Part shown: positions 50,110 to 58,551 of the stretch, piece after piece
Numbering within the stretch: the first letter of the stretch is position 1
How the letters are laid out: each line of letters begins with the position of its first letter
Assembly (NCBI RefSeq): GCF_008329585.1
Contig: NZ_NPKP01000012.1
Span: forward strand, 124,001 to 188,000
Length of the DNA: 64,000 bases
Direction of reading: 5' to 3'
Origin: Mycolicibacterium sp. P9-22
GTDB lineage: Bacteria; Actinomycetota; Actinomycetes; Mycobacteriales; Mycobacteriaceae
The notes under the pieces: generated by a model
What the model was told of the DNA's origin: nothing
Database searches by the model: none
Seen by the model: the letters and a program-made list of their open reading frames with translations, nothing else
Program-made: the position numbers and the translations under genes

Positions 50110-51594
50110 TTACTTGTCGTCGCCGTGTCCACGTTCCGGGATGGGCGGCTGCGGGACGACGGGGTAGTCGCCGGTGTAGCCGATCCGCTGCTGGGCCATG
50201 GTCATCACCTTGCCGCGGACCACGTACCAGCCGCCCACCAGCATCGGGCCGATCACCAGGATGGCGATGAGGTTCCAGTAGTTCTCGTAGCACATGAGCG
50301 CCGTCACCGCGGCGAGGAACACCAGCGTCGCGTAGCTGGTGTACGGCGTACCCGGCAGCCGGAACTTGGGGCGCTGCAGGATGCCCTTCTGCTCCCAGCG
50401 CCACAGCTGCAGCTGGCAGGCGACGATCATGGCCCAGGTGGCGATGATGCCCAGCGCCGACAGGTCGAGCGCGATGTTGAACGCCTCCTCCGGAACGAAG
50501 AGGTTCAGGATCACGCCGAGCAGGGTGAGCGCGCCGGTCAGCGCGATGCCACCGAACGGCACGCCGTTGCGGTTCATCTTGCCGGTGAACGCGGGGGCGC
50601 TGCCGTTCATCGCCATCGAGCGCAGGATGCGGCCCGTGGAGTAGAGGCCGGCGTTGAGGCTGGACATGGCGGCGGTCAGCACCACCAGGTTCATAATGCC
50701 GCCCGCGGCGGGGACGCCGATCTTGGAGAAGAACGTGACGAACGGGCTCTCGCCGGCCTGATAGGTGGTGTAGGGCAGTAGCAGCGCGAGCAGAATCAGC
50801 GATCCGACGTAGAACACCGCGATACGCACGATCACCGAGTTGATGGCGCGTGGCATCACCTTCGCGGGTTCGGCCGTCTCGCCGGCCGCGATACCGACGA
50901 GTTCGACAGCGGCATAGGCGAAGATGACGCCGGAGGTGACGATCACCAGGGAGAACATACCGGTGGGCAGCAGGCCGCCGTTATCGCTGATAACACTGAA
51001 ACCGGTTGTTGCGCCCTCAATCTCGAAACGCCCGGCGAGGAAGACGATTCCGACCACCAGGAACGTGACCAGCGCTGCGACCTTGATGATGGACGCCCAG
51101 AACTCCATCTCCCCGAACAGTTTCACCGAGATGATGTTCATGGTCATGACTATGGCGAGAGCGACGAGGGCGATGAGCCATTGGGGGATGGCTTCGAACA
51201 TCCCCCAGAAGTGGACGTAGAGTGCCACCGCGGTGACATCGACGATGGCGGTGGCCGCCCAGTTGAAGAAGTACAACCAGCCGGTGACGTAAGCCGTTTT
51301 CTCACCGAAGAATTCGCGCGCATAAGAGACGAACGACCCCGAAGACGGTCGGTGCAGTACGAGTTCACCGAGCGCGCGCATGATGAAGAACACGAAGACG
51401 CCGCAGAACGCGTACACCAGGAACAGGCCCGGGCCGGCGTCGTGCAGTCGGCTTCCGGCACCCATGAACAGGCCGGTGCCGATCGCTCCGCCGATGGCGA
51501 TCATCTGGATCTGCCGGGGTTTGAGGGACTTGTGGTAGCCCTCGTCCTCATGTGTCAGTGCCGAGTTGTCATACGTTGAAGCGTCGGTCGACAT
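50110..51594 (-). CDS. ansP: AnsP-like amino acid permease (asparagine type)
   Basis: A 494-residue APC-superfamily (AAT family) permease with 12 predicted helices. GYHKSLKPRQIQMIAIGGAIGTGLFMG, LRALGELVLHRPSSGSFVSYAREF-like strings, FAYAAVELVGIAAGETAEPAKVMPRAINSV and SSLNAGLYSTGRILRSMA are very close to M. tuberculosis AnsP1/AnsP2 as I recall them. Import of L-asparagine (perhaps also aspartate) with protons is the best guess. ATG 51594 is used; an upstream extension in frame lacks homology-like sequence and lies in the promoter region. The 128-bp upstream gap separates it from the kinase gene on the same strand. Confidence 0.85.
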   Translation of the reverse strand: MSTDASTYDNSALTHEDEGYHKSLKPRQIQMIAIGGAIGTGLFMGAGSRLHDAGPGLFLVYAFCGVFVFFIMRALGELVLHRPSSGSFVSYAREFFGEKTAYVTGWLYFFNWAATAIVDVTAVALYVHFWGMFEAIPQWLIALVALAIVMTMNIISVKLFGEMEFWASIIKVAALVTFLVVGIVFLAGRFEIEGATTGFSVISDNGGLLPTGMFSLVIVTSGVIFAYAAVELVGIAAGETAEPAKVMPRAINSVIVRIAVFYVGSLILLALLLPYTTYQAGESPFVTFFSKIGVPAAGGIMNLVVLTAAMSSLNAGLYSTGRILRSMAMNGSAPAFTGKMNRNGVPFGGIALTGALTLLGVILNLFVPEEAFNIALDLSALGIIATWAMIVACQLQLWRWEQKGILQRPKFRLPGTPYTSYATLVFLAAVTALMCYENYWNLIAILVIGPMLVGGWYVVRGKVMTMAQQRIGYTGDYPVVPQPPIPERGHGDDK

Positions 51595-51723
51595 ACCGCC
51601 CCCGGGTGAATGTGCGCAGTGATGAGGCACGCTCACCGTTGGGCGCACACTGTGGTTCCTGACTGAGGGTATGCCTGGTTGAGGGCGGACGATACTTGAG
51701 CGTGTAAACATTGCGCTAACGCG

Positions 51724-52671
51724 TCAGTTTCGGTCCCATGGCCAGCGGTGACCGGCGGGACGCGCCGGCGGCACCGGAACATCGCGCAGCATGTGTGCCA
51801 CGATGGCTACCAGTTCTGCGCACGAGTCATAGCGTGCCGCAGGGTCTTTCGCCAGTGCCTTGGCGAAGATCGAGTCCAGTCCGCTGGGTAGCCACCGCCG
51901 TCTCCGGCTGAGTGAGGGCACCGGATCGTGCAGGTGCGCGTACGTGATCGCGAACGGTGTGCCGCGTGGATAGGGCGGAACCGACGTCATCCACTCGACC
52001 ATGGTGCAGGCTAATGCATAGAGATCTGTTGCCGGTGTCAATTGTTGGCCCTGGAGCAATTCTGGTGCCGCGTAGGCGATAGAGCCGCGGATGCGCCCGT
52101 TGCGGGCCAGCGGTGACACGTCATCGATCAGCTGCGCGATCCCGAAATCGCTAAGGAAGGCGTTTCGATGATCGGCACTGAGTAATATGTTGGCGGGCTT
52201 GACATCTCGATGCAGCACATCCATCGAGTGGGCGTAGTCGAGGGCGTCGGCGATCTGGCGCGAGACCTGCAGGATGGACGGGATGTCGGGTTCCTGTCCT
52301 GGTGTGGGGATCAGGACCGAGGATTCCGGGCCGTCGATGTACTGCATCGTCATCCACAGCGTGGGGCGGGTCGGCCGGGCGGGTATCTCGCCCTGCTGGT
52401 ACATGGCCACGATATGTGGGTGATCGAGCATTGCGGCGATGGTGAACTCGCGGGCGAATCGCTCACGCGTACGCGGATGGCTCGCCGGATCCGTGTGCAG
52501 AACCTTGCACGCCGCCGCGTCGGCACCGCCGGTGTGGTGGACGAGGTAGACATCGGCGCTGGCGCCCCGGCCCAGGAGCGCGTCGACGGTGTAGTCGGAG
52601 ATGACGTCACCGGGTTCGAGCACGGGGAAAGCGTAATCAGTGGGCGCCGATGCCGCAGGGGCGCGATTCAT
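51724..52671 (-). CDS. Soluble Ser/Thr protein kinase
   Basis: A 315-residue protein that is almost only a Hanks-type kinase domain: Gly loop GRGASADVYLV (~34-44), Lys56 in AACKVLHT, HRDVKPAN with Asp156, DFG at 175-177, RGSIAYAAPELL (activation segment end) and DLYALACTMVEWMT. Unlike most mycobacterial Pkn proteins there is no membrane helix or extracellular sensor; the tail after residue 295 is only PPARPAGHRWPWDRN. The insertion VLIPTPGQEPDIPS after the hinge is uncommon. Divergent from ctaD with 59 bp between the starts, it may regulate or be co-regulated with the oxidase gene. Confidence 0.88.
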   Translation of the reverse strand: MNRAPAASAPTDYAFPVLEPGDVISDYTVDALLGRGASADVYLVHHTGGADAAACKVLHTDPASHPRTRERFAREFTIAAMLDHPHIVAMYQQGEIPARPTRPTLWMTMQYIDGPESSVLIPTPGQEPDIPSILQVSRQIADALDYAHSMDVLHRDVKPANILLSADHRNAFLSDFGIAQLIDDVSPLARNGRIRGSIAYAAPELLQGQQLTPATDLYALACTMVEWMTSVPPYPRGTPFAITYAHLHDPVPSLSRRRRWLPSGLDSIFAKALAKDPAARYDSCAELVAIVAHMLRDVPVPPARPAGHRWPWDRN

Positions 52672-52730
52672 CTGCCCCGCCCCGATTGGGCGTTCCGTGC
52701 GCGGGTATGTGGTCAGCGAAGGAGAGACTC

Positions 52731-54473
52731 ATGACCGAAACCGTCACCCGCCGGGTCCGCGAACCGACGAGACCGTTTCCGCCGCGGCGCGGCCGCAAGG
52801 GCAACCTCGTCTACCGGTTGGTGACCACCACGGACCACAAGGTCATCGGGGTCATGTACATGTTCGCGTGTTTTTTCTTCTTCTTCGTCGGCGGTTTGAT
52901 GGCGCTGTTCATCCGGACCGAACTCGCGCTGCCGGGCCTGCAGTTCCTGTCCAACGAGCAGTACAACCAGCTCTTCACCATGCACGGCACGCTCATGCTG
53001 CTGCTGTACGCCACCCCGATAGTGTTCGGTTTCGCCAACCTGGTGCTGCCGCTGCAGATCGGGGCCCCCGACGTCGCCTTCCCGCGGCTGAACGCCCTTT
53101 CCTTCTGGCTGTTCCTGTTCGGTGGGCTGTTGGTGCTGTCCGGATTCATCACCCCGGGTGGGGGGGCGGATTTCGGCTGGACCGCGTACTCGCCGCTGAG
53201 CGACGCCATGCACTCCCCAGGGGCAGGCGGTGATCTGTGGATCGTGGGCCTGATCGTTTCGGGCCTCGGGACGATCCTCGGGGCGGTCAACATGATCACC
53301 ACGGTGGTCTGCATGCGGGCGCCCGGGATGATCATGTTCCGGATGCCGATCTTCACCTGGAACGTCCTGGTGACCTCGGTGCTGATCCTGGTTGCGTTCC
53401 CATTGCTGACCGCCGCACTGTTCGGGCTGGCCGCCGACCGGCACCTGGCTGCCAACATCTACGACCCCGCGAACGGCGGGGCGCTGTTGTGGCAGCACCT
53501 GTTCTGGTTCTTCGGGCACCCCGAGGTGTACATCGTCGCGCTGCCGTTCTTCGGCATCGTGAGTGAGATCTTCCCGGTGTTCAGCCGCAAGCCGATCTTC
53601 GGTTACACCACGCTCGTGTATGCCACCTTTGCGATCGCCGCGCTGTCGGTCGCGGTGTGGGCGCACCACATGTACGCCACCGGTGCGGTGCTGCTGCCGT
53701 TCTTCTCGTTCATGACGTTCCTGATCGCGGTGCCGACCGGTATCAAGTTCTTCAACTGGATCGGCACGATGTGGAAGGGGCAGTTGACCTTCGAGGCGCC
53801 GATGCTGTTCTCGGTGGGGTTCCTGGTCACGTTCCTGCTCGGTGGCCTGTCGGGCGTGCTGCTGGCCAGCCCGCCGCTGGACTTCCATGTGACCGACTCG
53901 TACTTCGTGGTGGCACATTTCCATTACGTGCTCTTCGGCACCATCGTGTTCGCCACCTACGCGGGCATCTACTTCTGGTTCCCGAAGATGACGGGCCGGC
54001 TGCTCGACGAGCGCCTGGGCAAGCTGCACTTCTGGCTGACCTTCATCGGTTTCCACACCACCTTCCTGGTGCAGCACTGGGTCGGTGACGAGGGCATGGC
54101 GCGTCGCTACGCCGACTACCTGCCCAGCGACGGCTTCATCACGCTGAACGTGGTCTCGTCGATCGGTGCGTTCATTCTCGGCCTGTCGACGATCCCGTTC
54201 GTGTGGAACATCTTCAAGAGCTGGCGCTACGGCGAGCCCGTGGTGGTCGACGACCCGTGGGGCTACGGCAACTCCCTGGAGTGGGCCACCAGCTGCCCGC
54301 CGCCGCGGCACAACTTCACCGAGCTGCCCCGGATCCGTTCGGAGCGCCCGGCATTCGAGCTGCACTACCCGCACATGGTGGAGCGGATGCGCGACGAGGC
54401 GCATATCGGCCCGGCGCACGGACCCGATGACGGCGATGTCACGCGGCTCGACGACCAGGACGTCCGGTCGTGA
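52731..54473 (+). CDS. ctaD: Cytochrome c oxidase subunit I (aa3-type)
   Basis: A 580-residue, 12-helix heme-copper oxidase core. Ligands are visible: heme a His in LFTMHGTLML and VVAHFHYVLFG, heme a3/CuB residues in FWFFGHPEVYIVALP (with the cross-linked His-Tyr pair) and WAHHMYATG. Residues of the K-channel are compatible with an A-type enzyme. ATG 52731 has AAGGAGAG upstream. Mycobacteria place the other subunits (ctaC, ctaE, qcr) elsewhere; this gene stands alone, next to a kinase, a copper-linked DUF305 lipoprotein and a copper operon. It may be the only ctaD or a second copy. Confidence 0.93.
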   Translation: MTETVTRRVREPTRPFPPRRGRKGNLVYRLVTTTDHKVIGVMYMFACFFFFFVGGLMALFIRTELALPGLQFLSNEQYNQLFTMHGTLMLLLYATPIVFGFANLVLPLQIGAPDVAFPRLNALSFWLFLFGGLLVLSGFITPGGGADFGWTAYSPLSDAMHSPGAGGDLWIVGLIVSGLGTILGAVNMITTVVCMRAPGMIMFRMPIFTWNVLVTSVLILVAFPLLTAALFGLAADRHLAANIYDPANGGALLWQHLFWFFGHPEVYIVALPFFGIVSEIFPVFSRKPIFGYTTLVYATFAIAALSVAVWAHHMYATGAVLLPFFSFMTFLIAVPTGIKFFNWIGTMWKGQLTFEAPMLFSVGFLVTFLLGGLSGVLLASPPLDFHVTDSYFVVAHFHYVLFGTIVFATYAGIYFWFPKMTGRLLDERLGKLHFWLTFIGFHTTFLVQHWVGDEGMARRYADYLPSDGFITLNVVSSIGAFILGLSTIPFVWNIFKSWRYGEPVVVDDPWGYGNSLEWATSCPPPRHNFTELPRIRSERPAFELHYPHMVERMRDEAHIGPAHGPDDGDVTRLDDQDVRS

Positions 54474-54635
54474 GCCGCGCGGCCATATGCAGGTGATCGT
54501 CGGCATACGGTGCGCCTTCATCAGATCTTTATGGGATGTCGAGGAGATCCATACTCGGCTGACCGAGGCTGGAGAAGCGGCGGATCGTGCCGCGTTGTCG
54601 CGTGTGGTGACAGCTGAGTCGAGGAAGGGTGTGCG
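54474..54635. other. Gap between ctaD and the DUF305 gene
   Basis: 162 bp with no open frame of note, no hairpin and no CsoR-type ATACCC...GGGTAT pair. GAGGAAGGG at 54621-54629 is the ribosome site of the next gene. Confidence 0.5.
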
Positions 54636-55283
54636 ATGCAGCACAATCGATATGGGTATGGGATCGCCGCGCTTGCGGCGTCGGCCCTGGTGCTCAGTGC
54701 CTGTTCGGGCGGAGCGACCAGCGGCGAGGCTTCGTCGGTCACCACGTCGATGTCGGTGTCGAGCTCGGCCGCCGCCCAGGACGCTAATGCACACAATGAC
54801 ACTGACGTGGCGTTCGCCCAAGGCATGATCCCCCATCACGAGCAGGCGGTCGAGATGAGCGACATGCTTCTGGGTAAGCAGGGTGTCGATCCGGCGGTGG
54901 TGGCGTTGGCCAACGAGATCAAGGCGGCTCAGGCACCCGAGATCGAGAAGATGCAGGAGTGGCTGGCGCAGTGGGGCGTTTCGTCGACGCCGGCCACGAG
55001 CGACACCGGCATGCCGGGCCACAACATGCCTGGCCACGACATGTCCGGCGGCGGCATGGGGATGATGTCGGACGCTGATATGGCAGCGTTGCAGAACGCG
55101 CAGGGCACCGAAGCCGGCAGGCTGTTCCCGGAGCAGATGATCGAGCACCATGAGGGTGCAATCACCATGGCCCAGCAGGAGATCGACAACGGTCAGTTCC
55201 CCGCGGCGGTCGAGATGGCGCGCAGCATCGTGTCGTCTCAGCAAGCAGAAATCGACGAGATGCGCGCGCTGCTGGACAAGTAG
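54636..55283 (+). CDS. DUF305 domain lipoprotein
   Basis: A 215-residue lipoprotein: MQHNRYGYG, hydrophobic core, lipobox LSAC with Cys23, then a Ser/Ala linker. The DUF305 (ferritin-like four-helix) domain has paired motifs FAQGMIPHHEQAVEMS and FPEQMIEHHEGAITMAQQE. Between the halves lies a Met/His/Gly-rich insert (TGMPGHNMPGHDMSGGGMGMM), a typical soft-metal binder. DUF305 genes often accompany copper resistance genes, as here. It probably binds copper outside the membrane. No CsoR site is seen in front of it; the two-component genes that follow are convergent. Confidence 0.9.
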   Translation: MQHNRYGYGIAALAASALVLSACSGGATSGEASSVTTSMSVSSSAAAQDANAHNDTDVAFAQGMIPHHEQAVEMSDMLLGKQGVDPAVVALANEIKAAQAPEIEKMQEWLAQWGVSSTPATSDTGMPGHNMPGHDMSGGGMGMMSDADMAALQNAQGTEAGRLFPEQMIEHHEGAITMAQQEIDNGQFPAAVEMARSIVSSQQAEIDEMRALLDK

Positions 55284-55300
55284 CAGTGGGCCGGCGCGCT

Positions 55301-56473
55301 CTACTGCTCGCTCACTTGGGCCATGGCGCCGTTGTGCCGGCGTGTCAGAGGCAAATCGACCGTGAAGGTGGCGCCGGTCCCTGGTCCGGCGCTGCTGACC
55401 GAAATGGTCCCGCCGTGGGCTTCGACGAGAGCTTTCGCGATGGCCAGGCCGAGGCCGGCGCCTCCGTGTTCACGATCGCGCGCGGTGTCTGCGCGGTAGA
55501 ACCGTTCGAAGATCATCGGTAGGTGTTCGGCCGCGATCCCTTCACCGTCGTCGGCGACGGTGACGATCACGCTGTTACCGTTGCGGGCACAGCTCAGCTC
55601 GACGGACCCGCCGGGTGGCGTGTGCAGCAGAGCATTGTCGAGAAGATTGCCGAACACTTGGGCGAGCCGTTGCTCGTCGGCCCACAGCGGCGGCAGTTGT
55701 TGCCGCTGGGTGAGTCGGAGGGCGACATTCTTGGTGCCGAAGCGCCCCTGGGCGGCGGCGACGCAGCGGCGCACAACACTGCTGACATCAATCTTGCTGT
55801 GGGCCAGGGAGAACGAGCTTTCTTCGGCTTTGGCGAGCGCGGCGACATCCTCGGAGAATCGCACCAGTCTGCTGGTTTGGTCGCGCAGCATGGCCGCGGT
55901 CGAAGGCGTGAGGGTGCGCACCCCGTCTTCGAGCGCCTCGATATAGGCCTCCAGTACGGCCACGGGTGTACGTATTTCGTGCGCGAGGTCGCCGAACAGT
56001 CGTTGCCGTGTCGAGTCGACGGTCTGCAGTCGCGATGCCATCTGGTTGAAGGCGACGGCGAGGGCGTCGAATTCGTCGCCGAGCCGTGGCGGTGAGACCC
56101 GGGTGCCGTACTGTCCCCTGGCGACTGCCTTGGCCGCCGAAGCCACCTCGGTGACGGACTGCTGCAGCCGCCGGCTGACGTAGTAGCTGACTGCCAACGC
56201 CACCAGCGCTGACATCGCGACCGCTACCCCGATCGAGATCACCGTCGCGTAACCGTAAGCCTCTTCGGCATGGGCTTCCTCCATCGAGTCGGCCGGCACC
56301 CCGGCTCGGTGCAGATGCTCCCGGAAAAGCGGCGGGCCGACGACAGCGGCCACCACGGTGGTGGCCACCGCACCGGTGATCACCACGATGGCTTGCGCGG
56401 CGAGCAGCCGCAATCCGATCCCCAGATGGCGCGACCGCGGCGGTGTTCGCCCCGACGGCGGGTCTGCGGTCAT
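55301..56473 (-). CDS. Membrane sensor histidine kinase (HAMP)
   Basis: A 390-residue kinase: helix at ~18-46, a short extracytoplasmic loop with His and acidic residues (EHLHRAGVPADSMEEAHAEE), helix at ~77-98, HAMP domain (YYVSRRLQQSVTEV), HisKA with phospho-acceptor His165 (GDLAHEIRTPVAVLEAY), and ATPase boxes NLLDNALLHT, VADDGEGI and GGAGLGLAIAKALVEAHGG. The ATG overlaps the stop of its response regulator. The loop His/Glu residues and the copper genes on both sides suggest metal sensing, but that is an inference. Confidence 0.9.
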   Translation of the reverse strand: MTADPPSGRTPPRSRHLGIGLRLLAAQAIVVITGAVATTVVAAVVGPPLFREHLHRAGVPADSMEEAHAEEAYGYATVISIGVAVAMSALVALAVSYYVSRRLQQSVTEVASAAKAVARGQYGTRVSPPRLGDEFDALAVAFNQMASRLQTVDSTRQRLFGDLAHEIRTPVAVLEAYIEALEDGVRTLTPSTAAMLRDQTSRLVRFSEDVAALAKAEESSFSLAHSKIDVSSVVRRCVAAAQGRFGTKNVALRLTQRQQLPPLWADEQRLAQVFGNLLDNALLHTPPGGSVELSCARNGNSVIVTVADDGEGIAAEHLPMIFERFYRADTARDREHGGAGLGLAIAKALVEAHGGTISVSSAGPGTGATFTVDLPLTRRHNGAMAQVSEQ

Positions 56474-57228
56474 TGCCCGGTGCCCATGCGGTATCCCACT
56501 CCGCGCACCGTGGTGATGTAGCGCGGTTGGGCGGCATCGTCACCGAGTTTGCGTCGGAGGTGTCCGATGTGGACATCGACGAGATGCTCGTTGCCGACCC
56601 AGGGTCCATCGCGGACAATCTCCAGCAGCTGGCGGCGGCTCAGGACGATGCCCGGCCGGCCCGACAGGGCTTCGAGTATGTCGAACTCGGTGCGGGTCAA
56701 CAGGATTGGTCCCTGGTCGAGGAGCACCTCGCGCGCGTCGACGTCGATGCTCAATGATCCGAACTGTCGTGGCGGTGCGGGTTGCTGCTCCGGGGCGGCA
56801 GCAGCCGTCGTCTGCAGGACGCGCGGACGGCGCAACATGGCCCGGATCCGCGCGACGAGCTCCCGCGGACTGAACGGCTTGGTGATGTAGTCGTCGGCGC
56901 CGACGGTGAGACCCAGGACGGTGTCGATCTCGGCGTCGCGCGCGGTGAGCATGACGACGTAGGCGTCGGAGAAGGTGCGCAGCTGGCGGCAGACCTCCAG
57001 ACCGTCGATACCGGGCAGGCCCAGATCGAGGATCACGACGTCGGGATCGAACTCGCGCGCGACGGCGATCGCCTCGATGCCGTTGTCGGCGACGATCGCC
57101 TCGAATTGCTCGCGTTGCAGATAGCTCGCGACTATCTCGGCCAGTGGCACCTCGTCATCGACGACGAGCGCCCGATAGCCCTTGGCATCCTCCGATGACG
57201 AACGAGATCCGTGCTCCATGCTGTTCAT
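56470..57228 (-). CDS. OmpR-family response regulator
   Basis: A 252-residue regulator: receiver domain with acidic pocket VVDDE and phospho-acceptor Asp68 (VVILDLGLPGIDG), conserved Lys in YITKPFSPRELV, an Ala/Pro/Gln-rich linker (~135-155), and a winged helix (LLTRTEFDILEALSGRPG, VDVHIGHLRRKLGDD, ITTVRGVGYRMG). Partner of the overlapping kinase gene. ATG 57228 or ATG 57219 may be the start. It might control the DUF305 gene, the NlpC/P60 gene or the copper operon; I see no clear direct repeat to support a target. Confidence 0.9.
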   Translation of the reverse strand: MNSMEHGSRSSSEDAKGYRALVVDDEVPLAEIVASYLQREQFEAIVADNGIEAIAVAREFDPDVVILDLGLPGIDGLEVCRQLRTFSDAYVVMLTARDAEIDTVLGLTVGADDYITKPFSPRELVARIRAMLRRPRVLQTTAAAAPEQQPAPPRQFGSLSIDVDAREVLLDQGPILLTRTEFDILEALSGRPGIVLSRRQLLEIVRDGPWVGNEHLVDVHIGHLRRKLGDDAAQPRYITTVRGVGYRMGTGQ

Positions 57229-57281
57229 GGTGCCTGCCGGCGGCGCGACCGGGGCCCGCCCACTGACATTGCGTATCGGAT

Positions 57282-57989
57282 TCAGGTTTCGATGATGCGG
57301 ATGACGTAGGGCGTCATGCCGGCGGTGCGCACGGGCGACACCTTGACGGGCACGCCGGTCTGCTGTGCTTCGATCATCCGGCCCCCGCCCAGGTAGATGG
57401 CCTCGTGTTGGCCTCCGCCGGGACCCCAGAACAGCAGGTCGCCGCGTTTGGCCTGGGACGGAGGTATTTTGCGGCCGGCCTCGTATTGGTCACCGGAGTA
57501 GCGCGGCAGCAGTACCCCCACGCCGGCGAAGGCGTACCGGGTCAGGCCAGAGCAATCGAATCCGACGGTTCCCGCGCCCTGATTGATGCCACGGCTCGGG
57601 CCGTCCAGGGCTCCGCCGCCCCAGGAGTAGGGCACACCGAGCTGTGTGCCCGCTCGCCGAATGACGTGCTCGATGGCCTGGGCGCCGTAGAGCCGGTTGC
57701 CACGGATGGCGGTCACCGGGCTCGGGGCGGGGCCGAGAATGCCCAAGCTGCCGAGGAAACTGCGGCCCATGTTCAGCGCGGTTTGTGTCGCAGCGGCACT
57801 TGCCTGCAACGACGCATTGGCAATGGCGATGGGGTCGCCCGGCGCTCCGGCACTGGCCACTTGTGGCAGGAGCGGATCCCAATGCCCACCGGCGTGTTCG
57901 GCTGTGGCGACCGGTGCGCACAGGATGAGCAGTGACGTAGCAGTCGCGCAGACCGCTGACGCACTGGCACGCCGAATACCGAGTCTCAC
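57282..57989 (-). CDS. NlpC/P60 peptidoglycan endopeptidase
   Basis: A 235-residue exported protein: signal peptide (VRLGIRRASASAVCATATSLLILCAPVATA region, residues 1-30), a spacer of ~70 residues, then an NlpC/P60 domain with the catalytic Cys in VGFDCSGLTRYAF and His in GQHEAIYLGGGRMIE. It resembles mycobacterial RipB/RipD-type proteins (GVPYSWGGG); RipD lacks the catalytic residues, which are present here, so it should be active in cutting D-Glu to mDAP stem bonds. GTG 57989 has GGGAG 6-7 nt upstream. Upstream are palindromic TACGTAG repeats. Confidence 0.85.
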   Translation of the reverse strand: MRLGIRRASASAVCATATSLLILCAPVATAEHAGGHWDPLLPQVASAGAPGDPIAIANASLQASAAATQTALNMGRSFLGSLGILGPAPSPVTAIRGNRLYGAQAIEHVIRRAGTQLGVPYSWGGGALDGPSRGINQGAGTVGFDCSGLTRYAFAGVGVLLPRYSGDQYEAGRKIPPSQAKRGDLLFWGPGGGQHEAIYLGGGRMIEAQQTGVPVKVSPVRTAGMTPYVIRIIET

Positions 57990-58061
57990 ATCGTTCTCCC
58001 TCGCACCGCTGATGATGTGTCGTCGGATCAGTCCAGACCGTCGGAATAATCTGTGCGACAG

Positions 58062-58084
58062 CTAACTACGTAGCTAGTACGTAG
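58062..58084. repeat. Imperfect repeats with CTACGTAG palindrome
   Basis: CTAACTACGTAG (58062-58073) is followed by CTAGTACGTAG (58074-58084). The first together with the next bases forms a 16-bp near-palindrome (58062-58077) around CTACGTAG. It lies 73-95 bp upstream of the endopeptidase GTG and may be its operator. Confidence 0.4.
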
Positions 58085-58269
58085 ATCAACATAACTCACA
58101 ATAGTCACAATGGGAACATTTGCCCCATAATTACCGGCCTGAAATTCATTGCCACGCTGCCGATATCGCCACGAGTGTGCGGGCATTCCGAACAGTGTTG
58201 CATCGCCGCGCTGGGGTGCGGCCCCGCGTCCGGGTGCCGATGGAGGGCTCCTGCCAGGCATCTTGCGGC

Positions 58270-58286
58270 ATACCCCCAGAGGGTAT
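58270..58286. promoter_or_regulatory. CsoR-type operator 1 (ATACCC-N5-GGGTAT)
   Basis: ATACCC and GGGTAT are exact inverted arms around CCAGA. This fits the G/C-tract palindromes bound by CsoR copper repressors. It lies between a possible -35 (TTGCGG, 58263-58268) and -10 (TATGTT, 58286-58291). Confidence 0.68.
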
Positions 58287-58299
58287 ATGTTGATTACAC

Positions 58300-58316
58300 A
58301 TACCCGGTAGGGGTAT
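58300..58316. promoter_or_regulatory. CsoR-type operator 2 (ATACCC-N5-GGGTAT)
   Basis: The same arms around GGTAG, exactly 30 bp downstream of the first site, so both lie on the same face of the helix. It is 23 bp before the copZ start codon. Confidence 0.68.
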
Positions 58317-58338
58317 CGGAACGGAGGCGAAGGGCTAC

Positions 58339-58551
58339 ATGAGCACAAGTGAGTTCACCGTGACGGGGATGTCATGCGGTCACTGCGAGGCGTCCGTGCG
58401 TAAACAGGTCAGTGGTGTGCCCGGCGTCCAGGGCGTCGACGTCGACGCCGGGACGGGCACGTTGATCGTGACCTCCGACGGTCCGGTCGCGGACGGGCAG
58501 ATCCTTGATGCCGTTGCGGAAGCCGGCTACTCGGCGGCACGGGTCGCATGA
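58339..58551 (+). CDS. copZ: Heavy-metal-associated domain copper chaperone
   Basis: A 70-residue CopZ-like protein: one HMA domain with the Cu(I)-binding motif GMSCGHC (residues ~10-16) and a ferredoxin-like beta-alpha-beta pattern (SVRKQVSGVPGVQGVDVD, ILDAVAEAGYSA). It should carry cytosolic Cu(I) to CopA or to CsoR. First gene of the copper operon behind two CsoR-type sites; its stop overlaps the next ATG by 4 bp. The HMA domain is of normal size, so the gene is complete. Confidence 0.9.
   Translation: MSTSEFTVTGMSCGHCEASVRKQVSGVPGVQGVDVDAGTGTLIVTSDGPVADGQILDAVAEAGYSAARVA

Larger units (their letters stand above)
57990..58338. other. Divergent promoter region of the endopeptidase and copper genes
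   Basis: 349 bp with no credible gene. It holds two TACGTAG-containing repeats (58062-58084), an A+T-rich stretch (~58060-58140), and two CsoR-type sites (58270-58316). The A+T content is clearly above that of the coding regions. Confidence 0.6.

Noticed and set aside
52713..55244. Long minus-strand open frame (843 codons)
   Set aside because: It is antisense to ctaD and the DUF305 gene and consists of charged low-complexity sequence. The strong motifs are all on the plus strand.
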